The position numbers and the translations under genes were made by a program. A stretch of 64,000 nucleotides of DNA from Rhipicephalus microplus (Eukaryota; Arthropoda; Arachnida; Ixodida; Ixodidae). Below the pieces are notes generated by a model. The model was not told the origin of the DNA. It saw only the letters and a list, made by a program, of their open reading frames with translations, and searched no databases. Shown in pieces: positions 44,163-55,289 of this stretch. Each line of letters begins with the position of its first letter. The first letter of the stretch is position 1. Where the stretch lies: positions 102,387,239 through 102,451,238 of the forward strand of contig NC_134705.1 of the NCBI RefSeq assembly GCF_043290135.1, read 5' to 3'.

Positions 44163-44252
44163 ATGAGCCATAAATTTGGCTTTTTTGCCATTTTTGTCAC
44201 TGTAATATGGCTGGCAATGTTAGTGGGGAAGTCAACGTGCCCCAAGGGAAAA
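44163..44252 (+). CDS. Candidate first coding exon with signal peptide (exon 2)
   Basis: ATG at 44163 opens 30 codons, MSHKFGFFAIFVTVIWLAML then VGKSTCPKGK, a typical signal peptide and cleavage region. AAAA|GTAAGTATA, a strong donor, follows at 44253 in phase 0. It lies 600 bp after a similar exon on the same strand but shows no sequence similarity to it. The two could be first exons of neighbouring secreted-protein genes or chance matches. No downstream exon is identified within the window. Confidence 0.35.
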
Positions 44253-45133
44253 GTAAGTATACGAATTATAAAGCGCTGAGATTGATTGACGTAGACTTGA
44301 GCATTTTACGTGGTAGATATAGCACCTTTTGGCAAAACAATTGCGGCATCTATACCACCAAATTCTGCATACTTCTTGCAACTCGGCCCCACTATGCCAC
44401 AGTAAAAGCGTTATTACAAATTTTCTAATGCGGACACAATGAGAATATACATTTGCATCTATTTTAGGCGCAAGTTGGACCTGTTTGTTCAAGTAGCCTT
44501 ACTAATTTAGTGCCCGGGGCACTTGGTTCGACGCACGGGAGAAATATGTGCGTTGACCGCACGACATCAACAGTAAATTGATGTTTATTTACAAAAAGCT
44601 TGGTTGGTGCTTCAGTCGATACATCGGTATAACACGGAAGTTAAACTGGCCTAAAGAAGCAGCTGAATGTTTCCTGTACGCTGATATAGGAGAACTTGCA
44701 CAATGTGTTAATGTTTAGCAGAAGTAGCACCGCCTAAAGTGAACACACAAATGTTGACGAATAGTAATACATCCTTGTTGCGACGAAAAATGTCTATTAT
44801 CAGTGAATAAACAAATGCTTGTGGACATGCGAGCTTCGGAAAGCTGTTGTAAACGGTGACAACAGATTTTTAGAAAGCAGATGGAGAATCCGGAGAGTCA
44901 TCACTTAACGAACGCCAAATTTTTGCTAAGGTCTCCACGTGCGGCATGTTAAGGTATTGAACGTCACTTTTTGACTCGTGAGGATCGCAACGAGCGTCGT
45001 CTCTACACCACTGGCCGGCCGCAATTTTTCCATAGGCGAGCGTAAGTGGACAATGAGCAGTTACAGCCACACGACGGAAAACCACGTTTCGTTTCCAATG
45101 AATGCTAGGAGCGAGGCCAACGCCAAGCGTAAG
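44253..45133. other. Anonymous region
   Basis: No gene supported. Minus frame 44870-45154 (94 codons) reads without motif. Confidence 0.35.
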
Positions 45134-45377
45134 CAGCATATTTGCACAGCGCAAAATTACGAGTAGTTACGACGTAACTACAGTGTAGACACGGACAAGG
45201 AATGATGATCTCGCTGTGATGCAATAGGTTGCGCAATTTCGCGGTGATGTTCTGCCAGGAATATATTTCCAGCGTTTTCGCTAACAAAAGTCCAGTTGAA
45301 GTCAGCGCTCTTTCTGTTTTTTCTTCTCTGTAGGTACGTCGTAACTGCTCGTAGTCTTGCGCTGTGCGAATATGTTG
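45134..45377. repeat. Imperfect 47-bp inverted repeat with 150-bp loop
   Basis: 45134-45180 and 45331-45377 are reverse complements with about 6 mismatches (core GTACGTCGTAACTGCTCGTA against TACGAGTAGTTACGACGTAA). The motif CCAAGCGTAAG stands just outside the left arm (45123) and again at 45420. Possible small non-autonomous DNA transposon or hairpin. Confidence 0.7.
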
Positions 45378-45815
45378 ATTCCCAATCACCAACTAGCCCA
45401 AACATCTTTCTTATAAAGCCAAGCGTAAGGCCGCTATCTGGCCCTGTATCAACAAATAGACAAAATTGTACTTCTCCGACTGAAAAACAAGGCGAATGGG
45501 ATGGATGCATGTAAACGACTCAGTCCAGAGCTACTCAAGGATGTCATGGCCACAATGCATTGCTTCACTTTACCAAAAACACTTTGAAAACGCTGTGTTT
45601 GATATGAAAGACGCACCTGTAAAGCTTCCAGAGAATGTTGCCATGGTACAGGTGGTAGCATTTCCGGCAGTGATGAGTAAGTACGGCTTCAGTGACTGCT
45701 GTGTTCTCGGTGTTCTGTTGTGCTGTCGCCACTGGAGAAAACGCGGTGGTCTGGATGTTACAGCGGCAGTGAGCAATGAAGGAGTGCAGTTCACGGAAAA
45801 CAAAAACGTTGGCGT
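45378..45815. other. Anonymous region
   Basis: Several 70-110-codon frames on both strands, none with a motif. Confidence 0.35.
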
Positions 45816-46475
45816 GTGGTTACGTTGATGGCGAAGGTGCTTGTCGAGCGCTTGAGAGGGAGAGTCAGCGCAGAGCCCTTAACGAACTTCATGCCCATGT
45901 ACACAGTGAGAAGTTTGACGGCATGCACCCGTGCTCATCTCGTGGAAGGCAATCTGCAGCATGGTCAACTACTTGGACCTTCTGTTCAGACATTTGGAGA
46001 CTCTTTAGCGCCATTGGACCCTTCGTGTTCGACTGCTTTATTCGACAATACGAACTCTGACACCCGCGCCGCTTCCCCATGCCTTCTCCCCGAGTCTCCC
46101 TCGGCAACGGATACGGTGAAGTCCGCTCGCCACGCAGCTTCCACTGCCCGGTTCACCTGCTCAGACAGAGGCCGCGCCAGGTCCCCAGGGTGCCCAGTGG
46201 CCGAAGACGCCTGGATAGAGACGCTATCACGTCCTTTGTGCACGAGTCTGAACTTCAACGGCACAGACTCTGGCACCAACATCCGTCATCTTCTGCGTGG
46301 TACCTGTCAGACACCCTCAAAAATTTTAGCCGTTCGTCCTCTCCTTCGATCTCCCGGCGAAGTGCAACCTTCTGATTGGTCCTTGCCGTTTTCTCCCATG
46401 CCACTGACGTGCCACCTTGAAATGGGTCGTGGCTTTGCTAGACGCCATCTGTTGACACTTGTGATCACTCGTTAA
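45816..46475 (+). CDS. Hypothetical 219-codon frame in GC-rich DNA
   Basis: The open frame starts at ATG 45816. The predicted protein is Ser/Pro/Arg-rich with no signal peptide, membrane segment or known motif. GC content is higher than in the surroundings, which lengthens frames by chance, and a 98-codon frame is open opposite (45986-46282). On the minus strand CGAATAAAGCAGTCGAACAC near 46045 could be a polyadenylation signal of an LTR. I regard it as probably not a real gene. Confidence 0.2.
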   Translation: MVTLMAKVLVERLRGRVSAEPLTNFMPMYTVRSLTACTRAHLVEGNLQHGQLLGPSVQTFGDSLAPLDPSCSTALFDNTNSDTRAASPCLLPESPSATDTVKSARHAASTARFTCSDRGRARSPGCPVAEDAWIETLSRPLCTSLNFNGTDSGTNIRHLLRGTCQTPSKILAVRPLLRSPGEVQPSDWSLPFSPMPLTCHLEMGRGFARRHLLTLVITR

Positions 46476-48384
46476 CGCCTTCGTTTTCAATGATCTTGTG
46501 TCCATTGCACGGTACCGCTGTATTGTCCAGGCTTCCGTGTGTGCCGCACTGGTGACACCACAATATAACACCGAAAATACATGACTGAAACACTGAAGCC
46601 ACACTCGGTTATCAAATATTTATTGCTGTGGCCTTCCTTGCTGTTGCATTCATGCACCTGCGTTTCCATGGTCAGAATGGCCAATGGTTCACCTTCCATC
46701 AGCGGTATTTTTTCCCTTTGTTTCTCTTCCTAATATTTCTGACGTCAATGTCGTGACGGAAATACGGGACTGAAATCAAGGTGGAGCCCGTCATAAAACA
46801 CTTCCATGTTGAAAAAACACTAGATGTACTCAGCCTTCAACGAGAAATTCATTGTAGTTTTGAGTTTTGACTAAGCAGTTAAGGGATCCTGCCAAATCAG
46901 TTCTGCGTAATTTGGCAAAGAAAGGGAGAAGTTAGACAAGCGGAAACAGCTGAGAGGCATCTTGACTAGATGCTGCCCTCCAAAAGCACACTTGGAATTA
47001 AGAACAGTGCAAACCAACAACGTCGTTTACTCAGTATGTAAACTACATAGGTGGTGCGCAAAGAAACGAAGACAAGGGAGCCCATATTCCATACGGTGCA
47101 CTTAAAAACAAAAAAAGTATTGTTTTTTATTTTTATATGGATATACGCACAAGATTCAGACACTAAATATATATCTTACCTTTGATTGATATATTTTGTA
47201 ACGCACGTTATCCTAAAGCACATCAATCACGTGAAGAAGAACCTAAATGGCACAGACAGGCGCTTACCTGTGTTATTTTGTCTTGATTTTTTGGTACTGC
47301 ACATATGTCATGCATCACACAAAGACAACAAATGTACATACATAAAGGCATAAGTATTAACTAGGCCACCATTGCATTCTTCGGTAAAGGAAAATATAAA
47401 AAATGCTACAAAAGTTTAATTTACAAACAAATAGAGATGTAACTAGATAACGAGCATTATTCCATGTACAGTTTTAATTGACATAAATTGAAACAACACT
47501 GTAACATAACAAAACGGCAATTTTTGAACAATCGTGGGCTTAAGAGAAATAAACTCCGTGAAACGCCCAGATTTCCCTAAAAATCAACTCCGAAAGTCTA
47601 ATTCAACATTTGAAGAAAAATAGACATAGAATGTGGAGCTGAATTCATATTGTAGAAGAATACTATTTAAGGGGTTTTCAAAAGTCAGATATAAACAATA
47701 GAAATCATTGAGCCTATGAGGTTGTTGCATTCTTGCAAGGTAACGCGAATAATTGACTGACTTGAAGAAGCCCTGAAACACTATTTCAAGTAAGCATGAA
47801 ATGAATTCGCTGGAAGAGCTTATTGCCACACGAATTTAATTCCGAGAAAAATTTAAGAATCCATCACGTGCGAGTGGAGTATCGGCAATTGCACTCTTTT
47901 TTCTCCTGTGCCTACGAAAGCACTGGAAGCTAAGCAGGGAGGGATGGCAGAGGCAAAGAAAAACGTCAAGCGCGCTTCGTGACCTTGAGAAATTCCTTCT
48001 GTTATTTTCTTCGAATGCATGGCTTATTCAGTGGGAACGCGCACGCACGTGTGCACAAGCTCCGACATCCCGCAGTGATCTTTGTAGCCACCAAGTGCCC
48101 CGTTCAAATCAGTTATTGGCTGATAAACGGGCTTTTCTTTAGGAGCGATTTTTCAGCGTCTTCTGCGATTTTTCTGGGGAAGAGAAAGCAATTTTCCTCT
48201 GAGTTTGATAATTTATTGTGACTTTCAGGCCGCGTGCTGCGCTATATTATTTGGTTCGCCTGTTGTCGGAAGCTTCTACAACCAAATAGCAGCGTTTTCC
48301 GACCACGTTCAAAAAGTGTTGCAGGGCCCCTTCAAGCATCGTAGCATTCCCAGTTTTTTAAAATGACCTACAGGAAAGGATGGC
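46476..48384. other. Anonymous region
   Basis: No gene supported. GTCGTGACGGAAATACGGGA at 46752 resembles part of the SINE body at 40.6 kb. The rest is AT-rich and featureless to my reading. Confidence 0.35.
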
Positions 48385-48625
48385 TGTCCACCGCGGTGAG
48401 TGAGTGCCTAGGGTACACGGCTGCTGAACAGGAGGTCGCTGGTTCGAACACGGATGCGGCGGTTGCATTTCGCGGGAGGCAAAATGGTATATGCTAGTGT
48501 ACTGTGCGATACCTTTGAATAATAAGTAACACTATATAGTGAAACATTTTGCTGTTCTCAACTACGGCGTCCTTAATTAGCAATATGCAATAACGTGGTT
48601 TGGAAACGTGAAACCCCATATATAT
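48385..48625 (+). mobile_element. Ruka-type SINE, degraded copy
   Basis: CACCGCGGTGAGTGAGTGCC, GCTGGTTCGAACACGGATGC (damaged B box, GGTTCGAACAC) and GGTTGCATTTCGCGGGAGGC match the head of the copy at 1351. ACGTGGTTTGGAAACGTGAA and ACCCCATA match its end. The middle is largely replaced. It ends in an (AATA)n tail. Confidence 0.7.
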
Positions 48626-48650
48626 AAATGAATAAATAAATAAATAAATA

Positions 48651-48682
<32 letters not shown>
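48626..48682. repeat. (AATA)n and (TA)n microsatellites
   Basis: About seven AATA units followed by about thirteen TA units, joining the SINE tail to the following LINE scrap. Confidence 0.9.
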
Positions 48683-48687
<5 letters not shown>

Positions 48688-48696
48688 TATCTATAT

Positions 48697-49035
48697 TGTA
48701 GGTGTAAGCTTAAGAGACAAGAGAGCAGAGTAGATTAGGGAACAAACGGGGATTAAGGATATCATAGCTGAAATCAAGAAAAGGAAATGGACATGGGCCG
48801 GGCATGTGGTGCGTAGACAGAATAACCGCTGGTCGTTAAGGGTAACTGACTGGATTCCCAGAGAAGGCAAGCGGGTTAGGGGGAGACAGAAGGTTAGGTG
48901 GGCAGATGAGATTAAGAAGTTTGCGGGGATAAATTGGCAGCAGCAAGCACAGCACCGGGTTAACTGGCGGAACATGGGAGAGGACTTTGTCCTGCAGTAG
49001 ACGCAGTCAGGCTCATGATGATGATGATGATGTTA
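48697..49035 (+). mobile_element. RTE-clade LINE 3' end
   Basis: The reading IKDIIAEIKKRKWTWAGHVV, RQNNRWSLRVTDWIPREGK, RVRGRQKVRWADEIKKFAG and VNWRNMGEDFVLQ-stop is the C-terminal end of RTE/BovB-like ORF2. It is followed by (ATG)n-type repeats at 49013-49033, the usual RTE tail. The polymerase and endonuclease parts are missing. The frame 48806-49000 is undamaged. Confidence 0.8.
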
Positions 49036-49176
49036 TATATATATAGTCAAGGAGATCCTCTGTGAGAATGGTAACAGTGAAAGTGTTCATTTAGACAGTT
49101 TCGGCGAGAGTCTGGCCTCTGTCATGAATGCCATCATGTACCTTTCACTGATATATATATATATATATATATATAT
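49036..49176. repeat. Short unique stretch and (TA)n next to LINE D
   Basis: CCTTTCACTGATATATATAT at 49141 runs into (TA)n. A mirror-image version, ATATCAGTGTAAAGGG, stands at 54517-54532 beyond the other end of LINE D. Confidence 0.6.
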
Positions 49177-49454
49177 GTAAGTATACATGAACAGCAATCA
49201 CAAAAAAATGAAAGGAAAAAGTCACAACTAAGTAAGATGTACACTGAAGAAATACGAAAAACATAATCAATGAAAACAACCTCAGAAAGAAATAACAGCA
49301 GTAATAACACATTGCATGCGCATAAACATTTGCCTATACCCCCGCAAGACACTTTAAATACAAAAAAAAAGAAATGAAATACAAAAAAAGGAACACTAAA
49401 AAATAAGAAATGAAAGATTAATCAACATGACAATGGCGAAACATCAAGTAGACA

Positions 49455-50194
49455 TATGTTCAATGGAATCTGTGCTTAATAGTTGTGATAAATGCAGATT
49501 ATTCCAATCGTTTATAGTAAGTGGAAAGAAAGAATATTTGAAAAGCTTAGTTCTGGTCCTATATGGTGTTAAAGAAAATTCGTGACGATGCCGTGTTCGA
49601 CGTGCTGCAAGTGGTGTCACATACGCGTGTGGGTTCAGAGAGAAAGAGTTGTTTTTCAGTTGGTGGAGAAATTTTAGCCTGAGTATTTTCCTTCAAAGCT
49701 AAAGTGTCGGGATATTATGTTGTTTCATTAGGCTAGTGGGAGAGTCAGTTATTCTATATTTAGAAAATATGAACCTAACTGCTCTGCGTTGAATTATCTC
49801 TAGAGCGTTTATGTTAGTTTTTGTGTAGGGATCCCATACGATGCTTGCATATTCTAGTTTTGGGCGAATGAGTGAAGTGTAGGCTAGAATTTTAGTATCA
49901 TGAGGAGTGTTCTTTAGTTTGTGCCTGAGGATACACAGTTTTTTGAAGGAGGAGTTACATATGTTGAAAATGTGGTTATTCCAACTTAGGTCACTAGTTA
50001 TCTTGATTTCAAGATACTTGTATTGGTTTACTTTAGTGAGCGGTGTAGATCCTAGGTTATAAGCCAACGACATCATATTATTTTTTTTTGTTAGAGACAT
50101 GTATACTGTTTTTTCCTTGTTCAATTCTATACCCCAGCGCCCGCACCACGACAAGATGTTTTGAAGGTTAGAATTAAGCATTAATTGATCATTA
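49455..50194 (-). pseudogene. LINE D ORF2, C-terminal part
   Basis: QLMLNSNLQNILSWCGRWG is followed by YKYLEIKITSDLSWNNH, LIRPKLEYASIVWDPYTKT and LEIIQRRAVRFIFSKYR: the thumb and C-terminal region of CR1-group ORF2. After a stop or frameshift, TRTKLFKYSFFPLTINDWN near 49510 gives the conserved end. Confidence 0.8.
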
Positions 50195-51156
50195 GAAGAA
50201 CAAACTTCTCAACCTGGTGCAATAAATGGCTTTTGACTCTCAACTCTAACAAATCTAAACGCATGTCAATAACCCGGCGATCTATTTCTCCCCCCTGTAC
50301 CTACAGAATTAACGCAGTTCCCCTCCAGCATGTCTCTTCATATAAGTACCTCGGCGGTTACATTACCAACAATCTATCTTGACACACGCATGTTACCTAC
50401 ATCTGTAATAACGCTAACCGAACGCTAGGATACTTACGCCGCAACTTTTCTCGCGCTCCGCTGTCCCTCAAAATTCTACTATACCGATCACTAATTCGCC
50501 CAAAGCTTGAGTACGCGTCCGCTATATGGGATCCCGTGCAGCAAAATTTAATCAACGCGTTAGAATCTGTTCAGAACCGCTCAGCTCTGTTCATTTGTTC
50601 TAATTATTCCCGTACTGCTAGCATATCAGAAATGAAATCTAACCTTGACCTGCCCAATTTAACTGTCCGGAGGAAACTGGTGCGACTGCATTTTTTTCAT
50701 AAGATATTTTTTCACATTCTATCAATGAAGCGAGACCTCATTTCACAACCGTCATACCACTCATCGCGCATTGATCACCAGCATAAAGTTGCCATTCCGT
50801 TTTGCCGCACCAAATTCTTTTCAGCAGCCTTCTTACCGAAAACAGCCGCCGATTGGAACCACCTTCCCTCTTCCGTTGTAACAATAACAGACCCTTTGTT
50901 ATTAAAGACTGCAATTTCTCAGCAATGTTTGTAACTATACGCAGTTTCCATTATCTATCTTTGTCATGTATGTGCTTGAATTCTTACTTATACATTTTTA
51001 GTTGATTTATGTTGGCTTCGTGATTTGCGCATCTGACACTTGTTTCTTTTCTTTGTCTTTTTTTCTTGTCTTTATTGCTTTGTGTGTTATAAAATGTTGT
51101 ACCCACCCCCTCTGTAATGCCCTACGGGCCCTGAGGGTATTCTAATAATAAATAAA
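50195..51156 (+). mobile_element. CR1-like LINE E, 5'-truncated, nested in LINE D
   Basis: The frame starts inside ORF2 with FSTWCNKWLLTLNSNKSKR and YKYLGGYITNNLS-stop. RTLGYLRRNFSRAPLSLKI and LIRPKLEYASAIWDP follow, then TAADWNHLPSSVVT near 50850. The 3' end CTACGGGCCCTGAGGGTATT, then AATAATAAATAAAC, parallels the 3' end of the LINE at 8.0 kb, so both may be one family. No polymerase active site is present. Confidence 0.8.
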
Positions 51157-51840
51157 CACTATACAATCGTCTGCGAATAGCCTAATTTCAATAGAGGGAA
51201 AATTTCGTTAACGATGGCATTTATATATATTAGAAATAGTAAAGGTCCCAAAACACTATCCTGGGGTACTCCAGATGTTATTGAAAGTTCATTAGAAGAG
51301 TAATTACCCATCGATACAAACTGTTTGCGATTATACAGATAAGCTGCTACCCAGTTAACTATGTATGCGGGAAGGTTAATTGACTGCAGTTTTTCAATAT
51401 GTTTACTGTGAGGAACAAGGTCAAACGCTTTCTTAAAGTCCAGAAATATCACGTCGATTCGGCTCGACTTGTCAAGTGTACTAGCAAAGTAGCGAATAAT
51501 TGTCGTTAATTGTGTTACAGTCGATAACCCTTTGCGAAAACCATGCTGGTGAGGAGAAAGTATATTGTTATCATTTAGAAACTTTGTTATTTTTATAGCA
51601 ATAGTATGTTCAACTGATTTGCAGCACGTGGACGTTAATGAAATGGGTCGATAATTGGCTACTTGCGCTGCGTCGCCCTTTTTCGGAAAAACGACACGCG
51701 CAGTTAGCCAATCTGCAGGAAGAATAGGTGACGATAACGAGGAACGAAAAATCGTTACCAAAAAGGGGGCTAACGCTTCAGCATATCTGCGCAGAAAGGC
51801 ATTCGGTATGTTGTCTGGTCCTGGTTTTAATTTTAATTTT
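51157..51840 (-). pseudogene. LINE D reverse transcriptase
   Basis: The 200-codon frame 51159-51761 reads LPADWLTARVVFPKKGDAA, NYRPISLTSTCCKSVEH, HQHGFRKGLSTVTQL, IDVIFLDFKKAFDLVPH and SGVPQDSVLGPLLFLIYIN. In the neighbouring frame the active site FADDC is intact at 51163-51177, directly before the insertion of LINE E. One frameshift separates the two. Confidence 0.85.
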
Positions 51841-52485
51841 TTAAAAATAAATTTTTAATTTTAATTTAATTTTAAGGTTCAGTAACATGGATACCACACC
51901 AGGTTGTGATACAACATCAGTGTTCGAGTCACATGGCAAGTGATTAGGGTTTACAATGGTAATAGAACTAGAAAATACACTTTGAAAATAATGATTAAAG
52001 CGCTCTGCGATACATTGCTTATCGACGACGACGAGGCCTTCGTGAACGATTTGGTCAATTGAGTTTGTTTTCCTGCTTATAAAAGACCAAAATTTTTGGG
52101 GTGCAGTGCGAATGAAGTTTGGCAGCGTGTGCTGAAAATACCAGCGCTTAGCTTGCTGTACTTCAAGGTTTAATTTATCTTGCATTTGGTGAATAATCAC
52201 ATGGGAGGCCTGCCGTCGCCTTAGGCGCTTTACTTTCCTTTTGAGGTGCAAGATTTCTCTCGTTATCTAAGGAGTAGTTTTCGATGATTTTTTAGTTTTG
52301 TTGGGAATAAAGTTGCTAAGACAGCCAGCAATAATTTGTTTCAACTCATCCCAAAGTACAGCGGTATTGTTTCTTTGAAAATTATCAAGGCATAGTTCCA
52401 AATAATCCAAGACACTTTCCTCTCTGGCACGAGAGAAATCTTTAACCGTTATCGTTTTACATTTGCTGGTGTTAGGTACCTTCAA
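51841..52485 (-). pseudogene. LINE D linker between endonuclease and RT
   Basis: Frames 51841-52251 and 52267-52485 hold KRWYFQHTLPNFIRTAPQK, FWSFISRKTNSIDQIVHEG and AERFNHYFQSVFSS, the conserved inter-domain region of CR1/jockey ORF2. A TTTTAATTTTAATT-rich patch at 51825-51875 adds a run of Lys/Ile/Leu codons just before the RT and looks like a local expansion. Confidence 0.75.
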
Positions 52486-53164
52486 AGAAAAAGAACACTA
52501 TACTAGGTTGTGATCAGAAATTCCGGGATCAACCGATATAGAAAAGTTTTCTAATGAACGACTAATAAACACAAGGTCCAGTATGGATGCTGACATACCA
52601 CAGGTGCGCGTTGGCTGTTTAACTATCTGATCCAGATTGTGAGATATGATGATGTCATGCAAATATTGTAAATGTGAATTATTCGCGGTGCAAAAAAATT
52701 CATTTTCCCAATCGACATCTGGCAGATTAAAATCACTTATAAGAAGAACCTTATCGTTTGCGGAAGACGCCATGTGTGTAAAAAGTTCGCGAAAGAATTC
52801 CGGGGGAGAGTCAGGTGCTCGATAAGCGGTGAAAAGTAAGAATGATTTATCCCAGCAAGAAAACTTTAGTGACACGGTTTCTAAGTTATCAGCCTGTCGT
52901 AATGAGGTAGCGGCTATAGTGTTTTTAACAAAACAGCCCCCCCCCATCCCTCCCCCTAGTACTTCTGTCATGGCGATACGCCCTGTACGACGAAGGAAAC
53001 ACAACTGCATCTTCAATATTATCATGCAGCCAAGTTTCTGTTATGACAACTACATGAGGGTTGTAACTTAAAATAGTAGCCTCGAGGCTTTCCGATTTAT
53101 TAACGACACTGCGGGCATTATTGTTTAAAACTCGAAGTTCTTTAAATTCAGAGGAGGCCTCCAT
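52486..53164 (-). pseudogene. LINE D apurinic-type endonuclease
   Basis: ORF2 begins MEASSEFKELRVLNNNARS (53164), then VVVITETWLHDN (catalytic Glu region) and YRAYRHDRSTRGRDGGGLF. A frame change follows, then LLISDFNLPDVDWENEF, where the usual GDFN is SDFN, and STILDLVF-like SASILDLVFISRS and GISDHNLV. The SDH block is the catalytic end. The enzyme nicks target DNA to prime reverse transcription. The key Glu, Asp and His residues are visible. Confidence 0.85.
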
Positions 53165-53174
53165 GGAGGAAAGT

Positions 53175-53900
53175 CAAGTATTTCTGGTACTGTTTTGACG
53201 ACCGTCGATTTTGACCGTCAAGTTGTTGCTTTCATCCCATGTGAAAAGTTCATTGTTAATGCGCAGCTTATCGTTACGCAGACTAACTTTCTTGCCTTGC
53301 TCTCTATCACTTCTAGCGCTATCCTACAGCAGTTTACGTTTCCTTAGCGTATTGCGCGAATAATCGTTCTGAACTGATATTCGAGTACCCTTTAGTTTAT
53401 GAGCATTTTTTAAGATAGTATGTTTTTCAGTGACATCGTGGAAGTAAATGATGACTGGTCTTCCACTACCCGCGTTACCGAGGCGATGAACTCGGCCGAC
53501 AGATTTACAATTAACCGAAAGCTTCTAAGAGAAAATCTCTTCAAGAACCTTATTTTTCAGAACAGCTTCAGTTTCACCCATATGCTCAGGGATCACATAG
53601 ACTACTAAATTAGATCGCCTGCTCCTATCCTCGAGATCAGTCAACTTCGCCTCTAGCAATTTTACAGTACGTTCAAGGTAATCCACGCGTGAGGCTCGTC
53701 TTTCCAATTCGACGAATCTAGCTCCTCAATCAGCTATAACTTTTTCAACGTTATTCTGTTGTTCTCTGAGTGCAGTTACACCCGCTGTCAACTTTTTCTG
53801 GCCAGACAGCAGCTCCCTCAACATCGACTCGACAGAAGCACCACCACTGTTAGTGGGGCCGTCATTTGACTCGACGTCACCGCACAACAGCAACAAACAT
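53175..53900 (-). pseudogene. LINE D ORF1 (2A-like start, coiled coil, RNA-binding part)
   Basis: After the 2A-like motif, [19 protein letters not shown] starts a coiled-coil-like stretch. A stop near 53728 precedes VDYLERTVKLLEAKLTDLE and DRSRRSNLVVYVIPEHMGE. After a frameshift near 53525, VGRVHRLGNAGSGRPVIIY, KHTILKNAHKLKGTRISVQ and NDYSRNTLRKRKLL follow. This is the ORF1 layout of CR1/L2 LINEs: coiled coil, RRM-like fold, C-terminal domain. The protein would bind element RNA. It ends about 10-20 bases before the ORF2 ATG. Confidence 0.8.
53850..53882 (-). other. 2A-like motif, mutated ([10 protein letters not shown])
   Basis: [16 protein letters not shown] matches the 2A consensus D-V/I-E-x-N-P-G-P except that the first Pro of NPGP is Asp here. 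2A peptides make the ribosome skip a peptide bond between Gly and the last Pro, and known LINE ORF1 proteins carry them near the N-terminus. The Asp would be expected to abolish skipping. Confidence 0.75.
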
Positions 53901-54527
<627 letters not shown>

Positions 54528-54547
54528 AAGGGAAGTTAGATAGAGGA

Positions 54548-55187
54548 TAAAAAAAGGGCCTGTATCTGCATGTTATTCTGCGAATTTCGTTGAAAGACGA
54601 TAGTCTTGCGTGTGGAGAGAGTGTACAAAACATTCATTTGATCTCCTGCGCAATAAAATTGGTGAAAGGTATTCTGGAGACGCTGCGTTAGAGTGCCACA
54701 AGCGTGCAGCGGAGGCAAACGAACGCATAAAGTCACGTCACACGTGAGACATGAGCGCCATCTGGCAGTTTGTTTTTTGGAAAACGCAGCGCGTGGTTCT
54801 GAGACGGGTGTGCACGCCTGTCTCAGAGGTGATAAGGTCTACAACACAAGGCGATGAGTAGGTGCCACAACCATCTCGTCTTAGCGAAGCGTTGAAAACA
54901 ATCGCCTTTTCGTACAAGCGTTGCATGGTTAGTGCAGCGTGATAAGCGCTCAATCCTTAAAATTACTTATGTATGCCTTTTCCAGTAAAAGGCGCACATG
55001 CAGATTATATATGTGTTGTTATGATGCCACAGACATGCGCAATAAATGCCTTTTAATTGACAATTGCACAAGTACGAACGCTAAATCTTGAGCAACTTTG
55101 GTGGGCGCTGCAAATGGGGTCAGCCGTTTCAAGTACGCGGTGCCGTTAAGAGTGGCCAAACAAACAAATGTACAGACAGAGAGACTT

Positions 55188-55221
<34 letters not shown>

Positions 55222-55270
55222 CAACAAACTGACCAAAGTTTATGCGTCGAAGGTCTGCAAGAAAAACTAT
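54548..55270 (-). repeat. Dispersed repeat Z, copy 2, with (CAGA)n expansion
   Basis: Reverse-complement partner of 34890-35555. It carries an expanded (CAGA)n run (55186-55223) where copy 1 has only TCTGTCTATCTG. Otherwise the blocks are collinear. Confidence 0.7.
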
Positions 55271-55289
55271 CGTCTTTAAAAGAGCTTTC

